From Anaspis maculata (lineage: Eukaryota; Arthropoda; Insecta; Coleoptera; Scraptiidae), in contig OX421964.1 of the NCBI GenBank assembly GCA_949128115.1, positions 14,532,892-14,596,891 of the forward strand: DNA of 64,000 nt, in the 5' to 3' direction. Position 1 is the stretch's first letter. Each line of letters starts with the position of its first letter. The position numbers and the translations under genes were made by a program. Below the pieces are notes generated by a model. It searched no databases. It saw nothing but the letters and a program-made list of their open reading frames with translations, and was not told the origin of the DNA. Below are positions 1-11,368 of the stretch, piece by piece.

Positions 1-650
1 GGAAGTAAGTAATAATGCACAGCCCTACCAAGTTTCATGTATTTATCACAAAAAATCAAGTTTCTACAGAGTTCAGTAAATGACCACTTGATTTCATCTT
101 TATCTCTTATTGTTACCAATTATCTTTGTCAAATGACTGCGCAACTCATTTTTTACGTGAGAATCGACATCAGCGGATGAAAATCATTCGGAAATGACTA
201 CTCACTTGCCTTTGTGGGTCTTTATTGGACCATACCAGACCTGGAGCTTCAAATTCTGAAGATACCCCCACCCCTCCGTTCCTGAGGGGCAAATTTGGTG
301 GTGCTGCGGGTCAAAACGCTTGAATAGGTCCAATGATCATCTGTGCCAAAAATAATCGAAATCGTTAGAAGTGCAGAATAATTTGGTGTACCGCTACTAC
401 TATCACTGGAAAATTTGGCAACGGTAATGTATAAAGAAACGGTCATAAAAGGTAGATCATAACCGAGAAATTCGACTATTTTATTTTGCTAGGGTGCCTT
501 TAAAAAAAAATTGGTCACGTGTAAAACAGTTTGAACCTCGGTTTAAACCAAGTACGAGTATATCGTCATTGTATATTATTATACGAGTTTAATAAGACGA
601 AGTTTGTCGTCTCAAACGTCTTATGGCGCGATGTGACGGAGAAAAAGTGT
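1..650. other. AT-rich stretch without recognisable gene
   Basis: Both strands were read. Only short chance ORFs are present, and none shows a domain. No tRNA, long repeat or clear terminal repeat is visible. Confidence 0.6.
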
Positions 651-652
651 CT

Positions 653-723
653 ACCCTGACCGGGACTCGAACCCGGGTCTTCCATTTGCCGGATGGATAC
701 TCTGACCACTAAGCTATCAGGGG
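653..723 (-). repeat. tRNA-like SINE head or tRNA pseudogene
   Basis: Read on the minus strand, 71 bases fold as a cloverleaf. The acceptor stem pairs 6 of 7 (first pair mismatched), the anticodon stem TCCAT/ATGGA pairs fully, and the T stem CCGGG/CCCGG pairs fully around the loop TTCGAGT. The pol III A box (TAGCTTAGTGG) and B box (GGTTCGAGTCC) are both present. The anticodon loop reads CCGGCAA, so position 33 is C instead of the near-universal T, and the nominal anticodon GGC is not normally used for alanine in eukaryotes. I therefore read it as the head of a tRNA-derived SINE or a dead tRNA, not a working tRNA gene. No poly(A) tail is visible just downstream. Confidence 0.7.
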
Positions 724-1497
724 AGACAACAGTTCCTCCGTCACATGCTCACATAAGAGCCACCACAGTCTCATTAAACGAGTGTAATATACTATTTTAT
801 CTATTCCGCCGCAAATATTTGAAAGAAATTGGAAAATTCTAGAGGTAGAAATGCCTTTCAGTGTCATAAAAGTCAAGCGCCAGTACGACACGCATTTTGC
901 GTGTCGAAAAGTGGCCAGTACGATACGGGAATAGATAAAATGTATTATAGTTGTTGTGACTTTACCGCATAAACTTAATGGTGTGAACTCGGTTCACGTG
1001 ATTCAGTTTAGGGAGATGCTTGAAATGTGTCGGAAAAACGTGGAAAAAGTTTTCAATTTTTGGAAATATGGAGGGGTTGAAGGGTGGAGCTTTTGGCTTT
1101 AGCCCCTTCTTATTTTCATTATTTAATGAGATTTTAGCTCGGATTTTAGTAAACTTGTCAGGGCAGACTGAAGATAAGAAAAAAAATTCACACAACACTG
1201 ATATTTGTGTGTGAAATAGCCCAAACCACCTGTCCAAGTCAAAATCATAAATAAAAATACATTGGACAATGATGGAACTATGAATGAAGCTAAATCAACC
1301 GCATACTTGACACAAAGAATAAGCCTAGCAGTTCAACGTGGCAATGCTGCTTCAATTCTTGGCACCATGCCTCATTCTGACGTGGGATTAGCTGAAATTT
1401 TCTATATTTTATAATTTTATCTTCACGATTTTTACCTCGATTTTCAATAAACATAAAGCTCAGTTTTTCGAAAAAAATGGAAAAAATTGATTTTTAC

Positions 1498-1528
<31 letters not shown>

Positions 1529-2164
1529 TGGAACTTGAATTACAAAACATCAATTTTGATGGTAAAACAAATCATGTTTTTCCTGATTAAACCGGTCTAA
1601 ACGCGTCCCTATCAAAATTGTACACTTATTTTTGGAATCAGAATGTGCGATTGGGTCGAAAAGATACCAAGCATGTCAAAAAAAAGTGTTAATTGCATCA
1701 TCAAGACCTCGATCAAGACTTTGTGAAAAATCGCACCTCGACTCCTTCGCAGCCGTCTGGCACGCCACTGGTGCATGACACTTCCTAGAAACTTACTGCA
1801 TTGTTTTCCTCGACCTTGAAAATATGTAGCCCAATTTAAAAAGTATAAAAAAGCAACGATTTCAAAAATGGTAATTTCTTGGACCTTCGACCTTCTACGA
1901 AGCACGCCAGTCGCGGGTCCCATCGGGGCATTACTTCCTAAAAGTTACCTGTAGGTACTGATGTGCAAAAGCGTTATGCATCGGAATGAAATGCAAGGTT
2001 GGTTCCCCTAACGTAAGGTGTTCATTGAATTCTGCAAATTACGCCTAATGAGTAGGCAGCCCGCGCCATCTTCGGCGCGGGGATGTGAAATTGTCACAGA
2101 CTATACTCAGACAATCCAAAGGATCATTTCTGACTAAAATAGTAAAAGCCCCGCCACTACAAAT
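724..2164. other. Non-coding AT-rich stretch with a poly(A) run
   Basis: No gene is recognised. A poly(A) run of about 28 bases lies near 1498-1526 and may mark the 3' end of an old retroposed copy whose body I cannot identify. A perfect GC hairpin lies at 2060-2081: an 8-bp stem CCCGCGCC/GGCGCGGG around a 6-base loop. It stands out in this AT-rich context. Confidence 0.5.
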
Positions 2165-2194
2165 TGCATTTTAAGAAATTTCAAGGAATCTCCC

Positions 2195-3540
2195 GTGCCT
2201 GGTAGGGCAACCTCTTGTACCGTGGCCCTGTAACGGGTCGCGTAAAGGCATTGTTTACTATTGCACAACACAGTACCGAGTTGTACCGTAGTGAGCAATG
2301 GCCAAAATCACGCCAGCTTTCTCTTCGGCAAACCTTACCACGGTGCAACACCGCAACGCGTTGTAGTGGAGTAAACATTTGCTTATGATTTCAAGTATTT
2401 TCATTGGGCATTCTTCACTCCATTGCAACCACAATCTAATATTGGAATTTTACGCAATCTGCCATATAGGAAGTTCTTTTCGCGCTAGAGGGCCATGGGC
2501 CATGCAGTGGCTATGCGTCTCACATTGTTAAACATTAATGGCGTTAACAACAATGGTGAGACGCGGTGTTATCTTGTCCGCTTTGGACGTTTTGAAGGTG
2601 GAGAAGTGGGTCATTTTGATTATATAGAGGAAAGTGAGAGTTTAACGGCAGTTGTGCGATCAAAATATGATAAACAGCCAAACGACATGAGTAGACATGA
2701 CATAAAACTTTCCAGTAGAATGACTTTTTGGGGAAAAAATAAAGTGACAGGCTGGAGCGCTAGGAGGATACGACTGATGGCCACTAATAGCTTCGCTCCA
2801 AAACTTTGCAGGTGCCATCGGCCGTAGCCCTCAGCTTGTCACTTTATTTTTGCTCCACAAAGTCATTCTACTTAATTTAGAACGTGAACGGCATATACCT
2901 ACTTTAAAATTCTCAAGGTTCTGCGTTGGACGTCAAATAAAACTCAAACTTTTTTATCCAATAAATATTGCCTGCCAAAGTCTCGTTTCTTCTTCACAAA
3001 CTTCCTCTAAGGCTATGAATTGACAGGGTCATTTTTAAATGTACTCGTCAATTCACAGCCGACATTTTTTTGGCGCCTAAGTTTTAAACTTAAAATTACC
3101 ATGCAGTCTACTAATTTGCCATAAAAGAAGTTTGTGCGAAACAAACGAAACGTCACCTACGGTAATTCAGGAAGAAGTTTGGGTTTCATCTCGGGTTTTA
3201 TTTTACTTCCAAAATGCAAATTTTAGGAATGTACGATTAGGTATCTATCTATAGTACCATAGTTGATAAATGGATGACAATGTCACCTGCAGTTTGCACC
3301 ATCACCTGCAATATTGGATTTTGGTTGCAATAGAGTGAAGAATGCCCTATGAAAAGACTTGAAATCATAAGCCAATGTTTACTCCACTACAACGCGTTGC
3401 GGTGTTGCACCGTGGTAAGGTTTGCCGAAGAGAAAGCTGGCGTGATTTTGGTCATTGCTTACTGCGGTACAACTTAGTGCTGTGTTGTGCAATAGTAAAC
3501 AATGCCTTTACGCTAACGGGTCACAACCGGGCACCACTTC
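2195..3540. repeat. Inverted-repeat element, arms of about 250 bp
   Basis: The left arm, about 2200-2465, matches the reverse complement of about 3305-3535. The shared block includes CAACGCGTTG within a longer near-identical stretch. The arms differ by scattered substitutions, so the copy is old. The spacer holds a separate hairpin element at 2714-2873. No transposase is visible, so this is probably a non-autonomous DNA element or two inverted copies of one repeat. I could not define a target duplication. Confidence 0.65.
2714..2873. mobile_element. Hairpin MITE, copy 1
   Basis: The ends are inverted repeats: AGTAGAATGACTTTTTGG at the left pairs with AAAGTCATTCTACT at the right, and the inverse pairing continues through AATAAAGTGACA/TGTCACTTTATT. 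The element is about 160 bp and has no coding capacity. A second copy lies in the opposite orientation at about 53502-53672. Confidence 0.7.
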
Positions 3541-3921
3541 TCAAAAGTGACCTGATGGTATGTAGTCATCAAATGCAAAGTTTCATCCCAGCAGAAGTAA
3601 AAGCAAGATTCGGCCTGAAATCGACCTTAAACGTCCGCACTAGTAGGCCTATTTTCAAAATCGACACGGTTCCGGCTTTCCGACGGTAATTTTTTCAACA
3701 TGAATTTTGCACATTCCGTGAATTTGAAAAAAACGCACGAAATATTAATTTTCGGTGCAGACATGCTCCGAATGAAAGTTGGAGAAAAGATTGAGCTAAT
3801 TATTGGAGGAAACATTTTTGAAATCGGACCACCGGTTGCCGAGTTTTTCCTCTCTGGAAAAACTGCACATTTTCCAACTTTTTATTCCGTGGACCGATTT
3901 TGACCGTTTTTTTTTAAACAA

Positions 3922-4066
3922 GAGGTCACTGTAGTGGAGCCACGAGCACTCGACAGTTGTCGATCTCGACAATTTCCCTTTTCCTCTCTACACCCTTCAC
4001 CTTTTAGAAAAGGGAAAATTGTCAAGATTGACAACTGCGAGTGCTCGTGGTTCCACTACTGGTCCT
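3922..4066. repeat. Near-perfect hairpin, about 145 bp
   Basis: Arms of about 55 bp (3931-3985 and 4007-4059) pair closely, for example CCACGAGCACTCG with CGAGTGCTCGTGG. They enclose a pyrimidine-rich loop of about 25 bases. The transcript could form a long stem. It is probably a short fold-back MITE, and no target duplication is clear. Confidence 0.65.
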
Positions 4067-4069
4067 TGA

Positions 4070-4400
4070 ACATTGTCCAACCATTTTTTCAAATTTTCCG
4101 GTTGAAAGTATTTTTTCTCCAAATTAATTTCAATCTTTTTCTGTCATTCCAACTTCCCACCCGAAGGGAACGTTTCGAACAAAAATTTACACAGGTTCCT
4201 GGATACTAGTCGGGAAAATTTTGGGGTGACACAACCGATTTTTTTGTGTGGGTAATAGTGGAGAATTTGATTGAACAAGTTAAATACTTAGCTCATAGGT
4301 CCCTTCGTTTCGGTTTTTTTGAGTGCGCATGTGTGGCGCGAATTTCATAGTTTCGTACACCAATATTGAATATTAACACTAAAAAATATTGTAGTGCACC
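4070..4400. other. Stretch without recognised features
   Basis: AT-rich sequence between the hairpin and the first THAP remnant. I see no domain, repeat or RNA signal. Confidence 0.4.
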
Positions 4401-4639
4401 TAAAATTCCAAAAATAATTTGGTTGAATGTTGGATACAATTTTTCACATTCAAAGGAAATGTTTCATTGAAATGAAGTTCAATGATCATTTGTGGAAGTT
4501 CAGGTACAACGAAAATGGCAACAGCGCTCAAAACAACAAGACATCGGCGCCAACTGTCACTTGTGACAATTATGATGACTCTTTTCGTTTCTACCTCACC
4601 TACATTTCATTTGATAATGTTTTGGCGAAAGAACACAAC

Positions 4640-4735
4640 TTGTGGAAAATGGCTGTATCGAAAAGGAAGTTCAAAGAAGCTACGAAGAGATGCGTTTACG
4701 GTGTGTGTAAAAGTGACAGCCAGGAACCAGTAGTT
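4640..4735 (+). pseudogene. N-terminal THAP-like zinc finger remnant
   Basis: In one plus-strand frame this encodes MAVSKRKFKEATKRCVYGVC followed by KSDSQ. The spacing C-x4-C after a short basic leader matches the start of C2CH THAP domains of insect transposon-related proteins. The rest of the domain (W, C-x2-H and the proline-rich end) does not follow: downstream sequence in this frame shows no THAP features and ends near 4861. THAP domains bind DNA and occur in P-element transposases and many domesticated relatives. I read this as a broken first THAP exon or an inserted fragment. It resembles the fuller domain at 5958-6350, which has CYWNCRSDSR at the same place. Confidence 0.5.
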
Positions 4736-4861
4736 GGTCAGGCGGCTAGACAGAGCATGCAGCGTTGCCATTCAACTGACAGGTGTACGAAAGTTTCCAA
4801 AACTTTTGAGCCTTCAAGCATGCGCACCTGCCCAAACGAAGTAGCCTATTACAGTTACTAA

Positions 4862-5936
4862 TCAATAACTGTTCATCCCTCCGTGAAAGTCCTGAAGTCG
4901 CTCAGTCTGCTGGAAACAAGCTGAAGATTTTTAATTCAATAGAATAAATAATGCAATGGAGAATAAAGGCCCTCAATATGTGGTGGAAAAAAAAGGAAAT
5001 ATCAGAGAGTTCAACAACTCGCTGAAGAAGTTTTTGAAGGTGGGTGGGGGCGAAGAGGTAAGTTTCGGGTAGTAGGTACTTTTTTGCTCAAAATTTTCCC
5101 CAATCGACGCTCTGCGGAATGCTGTTTCGTTTACTGCATCAAAGAAGATTGAAGGGATGGAAAACTCGACAGTTGAGGAATATCACATTCAGAGAATTTC
5201 AGGAGGGGTTGAGAGAGCGATGGTTGAAGAATATTCGGAAATTTTTACAAGAAAGAAATATCAATGAGCTTTAATCTGATATTATGTAGGTGGTTCCATT
5301 TGAAATTTAAAGTTGGGGTAGGTGGAGGCCAACGGGTTGAAGATGATTTGCTGGTACATGCATACATGTTCGCCTTGATATGTAAATCGACCTTTTTTGG
5401 CTTCTTTCTGAAAAAAAATTATAGCAAAAAATATATTTTGAGGGATGAGGTTCTGCAGCTCCTTGAAACTCCCGAACCGCAGTGCTTTTTGATGTGATAA
5501 CGCGCAAGTTATAGTCTTTCAGGAGGGTCCCTCGACGATTGTTCCTTCAATTTCTCAACCAAGCCTCCCGTTCCCGAAGAAAAGCTTCGATAATAGTATA
5601 TTATTCAACAAGCGGGTGATGATTGCTTCTACTCATGATGCAGGATGCAGTTTGCCGACACGAGCCTTGGCGAGTATCGTAAAGCATCCGAATGAGTAAT
5701 AGCCATTACCCGCGAGTAGAATACTATGCTTTATTCAGTCTTATAGACGAATCTAATTTACCTTTTCTCCTGACGCATGTGCGAAGTGTGAAGGGCTTGC
5801 CATTGGTACACTCCGGTCACGTGATAGAATTCGTGCAAATTCCGAAAATTAACACGTAAAATTGAGTAAATACTAATTTTCGCTATAGATTCGTAAGTTT
5901 TAGTTCACTAAAAAGTATAATTGAACAATAGGGTGT
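4862..5936. other. Intervening sequence between two THAP remnants
   Basis: No gene is recognised. A stretch near 5610-5745 has weakly inverted ends (GCGGGTGATG against CATTACCCGC) and could be a decayed MITE. If the two THAP pieces were once one gene, this would be intronic, but no convincing splice pair was found. Confidence 0.35.
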
Positions 5937-5957
5937 GTGTTCAGTGATTACTGCACA

Positions 5958-6350
5958 ATGGAAATCGGCGAAAATAGTGGTGGATCCAATAAACATTTCT
6001 GTTATTGGAACTGCAGAAGTGATAGCCGCTACAATGAGCAAAACTTGTTTTATTTTGAAAGATTTCCAAAAACATGCTTAAAATACCGTGAAGGTGATAT
6101 CCCCAACCGTCAATTTCGAGGTCATTTAAAGAACTGTGCGCGATGCAACAAGTCAGAAAAATGGATAAGGTTATGTAAACCTTTTGGTGGTGACACTGGT
6201 CGATACTGGTCACAAAGTATCGCAGATATTACAAAAGACACATATTTATGTTCCCTGCACTTAATTCACTCCAGTGGGCCCTTACAAGAGTTTCCGGACC
6301 CAGTACAAGCCACTGTTGGTACTGTTGGTAGCACCGCTGTTGTCACGTGA
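5958..6350 (+). CDS. THAP-domain protein fragment, 130 residues
   Basis: The ORF starts at ATG 5958 and ends at TGA 6348-6350. It contains C2CH THAP features in order: CYWNC near residue 16, a phenylalanine-rich LFYFERFPK block, CARCNKSEKWIRLC with the invariant tryptophan, YLCSLHL supplying C-x2-H, and the GPLQEFPDPVQA proline box that closes this THAP subtype. The spacing between the first cysteine pair and the W is longer than in vertebrate THAPs, but it is usual for the insect transposon-related type as I know it. There is no transposase core downstream, and the ORF stops about 20 residues after the domain. The role would be sequence-specific DNA binding in the nucleus. It could be a first exon, a solo domain left by a transposon, or a pseudogene. 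The P-element-like remnant at 35.5-37.4 kb is too far away and too broken to link. Confidence 0.6.
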   Translation: MEIGENSGGSNKHFCYWNCRSDSRYNEQNLFYFERFPKTCLKYREGDIPNRQFRGHLKNCARCNKSEKWIRLCKPFGGDTGRYWSQSIADITKDTYLCSLHLIHSSGPLQEFPDPVQATVGTVGSTAVVT

Positions 6351-7235
6351 TAGCCTCTCGCCCGCTCGATCGATGTTGTTTTCGGTGTTTTCACACTATT
6401 CATTTGTAAAATACTGACTTTCAGAGAAAAAAAATCGCATCGTATATAACGTTAGTATTCAAAAATTGTATTAAATTTCATGCTCTATAAATTTAGTACA
6501 CGTAGAACAATTTTTTGTATGAAAAAACTACCGATTTGGCCAATATCCCATGTAAAAATAAAAACTTGCACGAATCGTTTGAATTGCCGCCTTTTCAGCA
6601 AACTTGCTGCTGCGCACTTTCGACCACTCCATATACTAGAATCCCCTATTGAAAAATGCAGGCATGTATGCGCGTGATGATGCATTATTCAATAGGATTG
6701 GATAAAAATCATTACTGACGTCTCTGGATACCGCCGGGTAAGTTTTGTGTCGCCCACAACAGATTTTTTATCGTATTATTGTATTTTTTGTCGTGAATCA
6801 CCCATAATCAATAGAAATGATTCATTATAATTATTATCACTTGTCTTATTGGTATATTTTGTTCACCTATCCCAGAACCCCTGAACAAACAGAACGCAAT
6901 AAAGGGTGAGGGGCGGTGTAAACTGTAGGTAGGGCCGGATTACCATGTTGGAGGCCCCTGGGCTCACAGATATCATAAGGCCCCCTCCTAACAATATTAG
7001 AAGAAGTAAAAACGCAAATACTGATGCCTTCAAGATTTCAAAAAATTTAAAAAGATTTTTCATCAGTTTTCAAAAAATAGCAAAAAATCGAGCAAAAACC
7101 TATAGATTCCTTCACAGTAATGGAGAACAATTGCAATGAAATTGAAGCAAGAGTTTGAAAATTGACCCCCCCCCCTAAAAAAAAACCTCAAGATTTCTTC
7201 TTCGCAGGTTCAAACAAAAACAAACTTTTCAACCC
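6351..7235. other. AT-rich stretch without recognised gene
   Basis: No conserved domain or clear repeat boundary is visible. A run of C (about 7165-7175) next to a run of A lies just upstream of the SINE head. Confidence 0.4.
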
Positions 7236-7690
7236 GGCTGGTAGCGCGGCGGACTCCGTCTTTGTAAGCAATTCCAGGGATCGTGGGTTCGAATCCGGCT
7301 CGAGCCAGGTGAAAATCTTCATGCGCTCTCTAGTACCTTGGCGTGTACCACCGTGCAGTCACGTCAAGGGAAAAATTGTGAAACGAGAAGGACACCGAAA
7401 AAAAGGGTGCTAATAACCTCGCTGTGGATGCATCCAAAAAATGGTGGGTGGTGTGTAAATCACCCGGCGTCGCGTTTAGAGTACTAAGGCGGCGCTAAGG
7501 AGGTACTGCCAGTGACTACACGGATACCCGCCCACCGCTAAAATGTCTTTTTCCATAACCATGCTATAATACGGCCCTGGGTGAAGTAGGCATGGGCACG
7601 GGTACACCAACCCGTGAGGGAAAGGGATGACTGGAAATTGAAACGCAAAAGTCCTGTGGAAAAAAAGTTTCTCTTCAGAGCCAACCAACC
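7236..7690 (+). mobile_element. tRNA-derived SINE
   Basis: The head at 7236-7306 carries a pol III A box (TAGCGCGGCGG) and a perfect B box (GGTTCGAATCC at 7288-7298). GGCT at the 5' end pairs with AGCC at the 3' end of the tRNA-like part. A non-tRNA body of about 350-400 bp follows, with no ORF, ending near 7690 without a clean poly(A). The SINE would be transcribed by RNA polymerase III and moved by a partner LINE. The tail does not match the 3' end of any LINE I can read in this window, so the partner is unknown. Confidence 0.65.
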
Positions 7691-7879
7691 ATATTCTTTG
7701 TTGAAATCATTTTGTGGTTCTGAAAAGAACCGATTTTTGTTCGAGGATGATTTTTTCTCAACTTCTCGCGTGCCGATTGTCGTCTAAAGACCCGAGAGCC
7801 TAGACACGTTCGCAACGGATGCGTCTCGCCACCCTCGCCAGTTGGATGTCCTTGAATCGCGGTGTTGCATTCGATGGCC

Positions 7880-8240
7880 CAGTGCGGGTGTGATCAACGT
7901 TGTTTGTTACTAATTTTGTTTTTGCCAGGTACTTTCCGGGGTTCCAGTTCTGAATTTCGGTGTCGTCTTAGTTCAGCTCGTACTCGATTCCTCAGTCGTT
8001 TGAATGTCTGTTTGTCTTGGAGGGCTTGGGTTTTTTTGGCTCGTCTTTGCGCTCTGTTTCTTAGGCGAATCAGGTCTTTAATGTTCTGCGGTAATGGAGG
8101 ACCGAGTTGTGTTGTGGTGGTTTCCGTGGTATCTTCAGTATCTTCTCTCGCCGGCGATATATTGGCCTGGCTTTCCGTTAGGCGGGCGGCGGGCTGGTGT
8201 CGGGCTTGGAGTTGTTATTGCGGTGGTGCACTTTTGAAGT
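7880..8240 (-). pseudogene. Jockey ORF2 linker fragment (between EN and RT)
   Basis: Read on the minus strand, one frame gives LGPPLPQNIKDLIRLRNRAQ and continues with a basic stretch ending RAELRRHRNSE. This pattern, a proline start, an LIR..NRA..RA block and then R..V...L...RN, is typical of the segment between endonuclease and reverse transcriptase in Jockey-clade ORF2. The family B copy at 19485-19740 has the matching text LIRRKNKAKRRANK. Both the EN and RT domains are absent here, so this is an isolated scrap. The long plus-strand ORF across it is its antisense shadow. Confidence 0.7.
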
Positions 8241-8342
8241 ATGGAACTCTGGAATTCTTTTGTAAAGAACGTGTTGCTATCGCTACGGCTTCTCACAGCA
8301 GAATGCCGATTTCATTCAATTTTTTTTCCATTTTAAAACTCT

Positions 8343-8491
8343 TTAGTGGCGATTCTGTATCAAACCCGTTTAAATTTAAAGGCCGTTAAAAGAAAATCAA
8401 CCAATCGTGAAGCCCATTTCGGATCGTTCCTAGGTGACCGACGCCTTTAAAAATTTTAAAGGACCTTTAAATTTTACAGAATTGCCACTTT
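8343..8491. mobile_element. Short MITE with inverted ends
   Basis: AGTGGCGATTCTGTA at the left pairs with TACAGAATTGCCACT at the right with one mismatch, and a second inverted block (TTTAAATTTAAAGG/CCTTTAAATTT) lies inside. The size is about 150 bp. The flanks TTTA and TTTTA may be a target duplication. Confidence 0.6.
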
Positions 8492-8698
8492 TATTGTTTA
8501 AAAGTATGTACATGTCAAGTGTTTTACTTAAGTGCTTATACCTATTTACAAAATTTATTAAGCATTTTACATTTTTTACAAGTTGAATTTTTAAAAATAA
8601 TTTTGATTTGTTGTAGGGAAAAAGTGAGCGTGCAACAAAAAACCCTGGGATACGTGGCTGAGATAGTTTATTTTGTGCGTATGCAAGGAATTAGTGAG

Positions 8699-11368
8699 TT
8701 ATAATAGGATATGGTGGGGTAGCTTATGCTTGATTTTAAAGGGTGCGTTGGTTTCGTTAAGGGTGCCAATGTTTTTTGTGATGTGTAATCTTTTGGTAGT
8801 GGTGTTGTAAAATTTGCTAGTGATTTCTGTTATTTGATCTTGTGTTGTTTGTATTGTCACTTCGTTATGGAGGTCTTCTATTCGCGTTCTCATTGTTTTA
8901 TTCGTGATGATGCGTAATGCTCTGTTCTGTACAATTTGGATCTTTTTTAGGTTTGTTTTACATGTGTTGCTCCAGATGGGTGCAGCGTATAATAGTATTG
9001 GTCTTATGTATGTTTTATATATGAATGTTTTGAGCTTTGCTGATAGTGGGTTGTGTTTGTTAAAAATGGGGTATAGTGAGTTTATGGCTCTGCTGGCTTT
9101 TATGGTGGCGTTGTCGATGTGGGTTGTAAAGTTCAAGTTCTGGTCGAGGATTATTCCTAAATACTTTGTTTCTTTTTCTTTTTGTATAATTGTATTGTAC
9201 ATAGTCAGTTGGGTATTGTTTAACGCTTTTTTCTTTTGGAAGTAGGTTAGTTTCGTTTTGTCGGTATTTATTTTTATTTTCCATTTGTCGTAGTATTTTT
9301 CTAGGAGTTTTATGTGGTTTTGTAAGTACCTAGTTGCCATTCTAGGTTGGAAGGATTCGGCTATTAATGCCGTGTCGTCGGCAAACAGTGCGATTTTTGT
9401 ATTCTGGGTTCTAGGTACATCATTTATGTAGTAGAGAAATAGTTTTGGGGATAGGATTGCTCTTTGGGGGACTCCCGCTGGGATTGTTTGTTTTTGGGAG
9501 AGAGTTAGGTTTACTTTGACTTGGAATGTCCTGTCTGTGATAAAGGAGTTGATGATTTTGATCAAGTGCTTTGGTATATTGGAGGTGATTAGTTTGTGCA
9601 GGAGGCCTTCATGCCAAACCGTGTCAAATGCTTTCTCAATGTCTAACGTTAGCATGGCGGTGACTTTGTTTATGTTGAAGTTGGTTGAAATTTGGTTTGT
9701 GATTCTTGCTAGCTGCAGCACTGTGCTTCTTTTGGATCTAAAGCCAAACTGCTCTTCGATTAAGGTTGGTGTTTTGGACTCGTGCTTGATGAGCCTGGTG
9801 AGAATGAGTTTTTCGTAGACTTTTGAGAGTGCTGGAAGAAGACTGATGGGCCTGAAGCTTGTGGGGTTTGAAGGTGGTTTGTTTGGCTTTTTGATTGGGA
9901 TTACTATTGCATTCTTCCAAGCTTTGGGGTAGTAGCAGTTTTTTAAGCATGCGTTTAGTATGTAGTATATTTGGACTATGGCTTTTTTAGTGAGGTTTTT
10001 GATTACTGCGTTGTTGATGTTATCCTCGCCAGGCGCTTTCTTGCTTTTGAGTTTCTTTATGATTTTATGGATTTCATTTGGATTTGTGAAATCTGTTGTG
10101 GGGGTTTCGATTATGGTCTTGAGAAATTCTTGTGTGGTTTGTCTTACGGAGCGTTTTGTGGCGTTATCTGATTTGTTAATAGTTAAGTTGTGTACTTCAA
10201 AGTAAGTGCTGGCTATCATGTCCGCTTTCATTTGATCTGTGTCAGCTGTTGTTGTGGCTGTAGTCAGTGTCGGAATGCTGTTTGATTGACCTTTGTTTTT
10301 ACAACTTTTAGCTATGGAGTAGATTTTCGTTTTGTTTTGTGGAGTTATTGTTCTCAGTGTGTTCTCTCAGTAGTTTGACTTGACTGAGTTGACAAGTGCA
10401 TTTATTTCGTTTGTTAAGTTAGTTATTGTGAGCTTGCGTTGCGGATTATAGTTTAGCTGTTGAAGTCTTCTGAGTTTATTTTTGTATTTGATTGTGTCTA
10501 GGACGTTTTGTGGGAGCTCAAATCGGGGCTTTTGGGGTATTGTTTTGACTTGGGTTGACTCGGTGTAGCATTTCATTATCGCGTCCGACATTTTTTCGAT
10601 TGCTAGGTCGATGTCGTTTGTGGATTCTATTTTAGTGTTTATGTTGATGGTTTTGTCGACAAGTTGGCGGAAGGCTTGCCAATCTGTGTTGTGAGCTTTT
10701 CTTTCGCGAGGTTCCGGCAAAGGTGTATTGGTGTGAATTTGTATAAAGATTGGTAGGTGATCGGAGCTTAGTCTGTTGTATGCTGTGACATTTATGGTGA
10801 TTATGTTTTGGGTAAGTGCGAGGTCAATTGTTGATGGTGTGGTGCCGTTTGTTGGTATGTGAGTGTGCGTGTCGGGGTGTTTTAGGATTAAGTTTGTTGA
10901 GTTTATTGCATTTTGTAGGTGGCGGCCTGCTAAGTCGGTTGTGGCACAGTTCCAGTTCCCGTGCTTGGCGTTGAAGTCACCTATGATGATTAATTTGTTC
11001 GGGAAGTTATTTGAGAGGTTTATGATGTCGTTTGGGTCAAGTGGGGTTGCGGGTCTGTTGTACAAATTGACGATATTTATGTTGTTTATGTTGATGCCTA
11101 TTGTTTCTGCTTGGTGGGTATTTGTTTGGATTTCTGTATGGTGGATATTTGTTTTGATGTAAATTAGCTGGCCGCCACCTCTTCCGCGTGGTTTGTTTAT
11201 GGCTTTATAGCCCGCGATTTTGGGCGGATTTCTGTTGTTCAGTCTTGTTTCTTGAATTATTATAACGTCGGCGTGTAGCTCTTCGGCTAGTATTGTTAGT
11301 TCGTTTGCTTTGTTTATTATGGAATTTGCATTCCATGATATAATGTTGATTAGCTTTTTTGGAGCCAT
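8699..11368 (-). pseudogene. Jockey family A ORF2: endonuclease and reverse transcriptase, one internal stop
   Basis: This is one reading frame of 890 codons broken by a single TGA at 10367-10369; the 45 codons between that stop and the next in-frame ATG (10231) stay open. The N-terminal part (from ATG 11368) is an APE-type endonuclease: WNAN at residues 12-15, QETR with Glu40, GDFNAKHG at 130-137 and SDHLP at 202-206 are all present, so the nicking domain looks intact. The C-terminal 510 residues hold the reverse transcriptase: FRPIS, LDIEKAFD, and the catalytic box FADDTA. The usual PQG of the primer-grip region reads PQR (GVPQRAILSP), which probably impairs activity. The protein would nick the target and copy its own RNA there. 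The stop is a TGA where a CGA would fit, consistent with CpG decay. Among the retroelements here, this is the best preserved with both EN and RT. Confidence 0.88.

Noticed and set aside
1020..1237. Overlapping ORFs on both strands near 1.1 kb
   Set aside because: Short, phenylalanine/lysine-rich as expected from AT-rich sequence, no domain on either strand.
2060..2081. GC hairpin as a transcription terminator
   Set aside because: Intrinsic terminators of this type are bacterial, and there is no gene upstream or U-tract. It is kept only as a local oddity.
7862..8389. Plus-strand ORF of 175 codons
   Set aside because: It is antisense to the Jockey linker fragment, and its low-complexity LSWRAWVFLARL-type text is a by-product of that.
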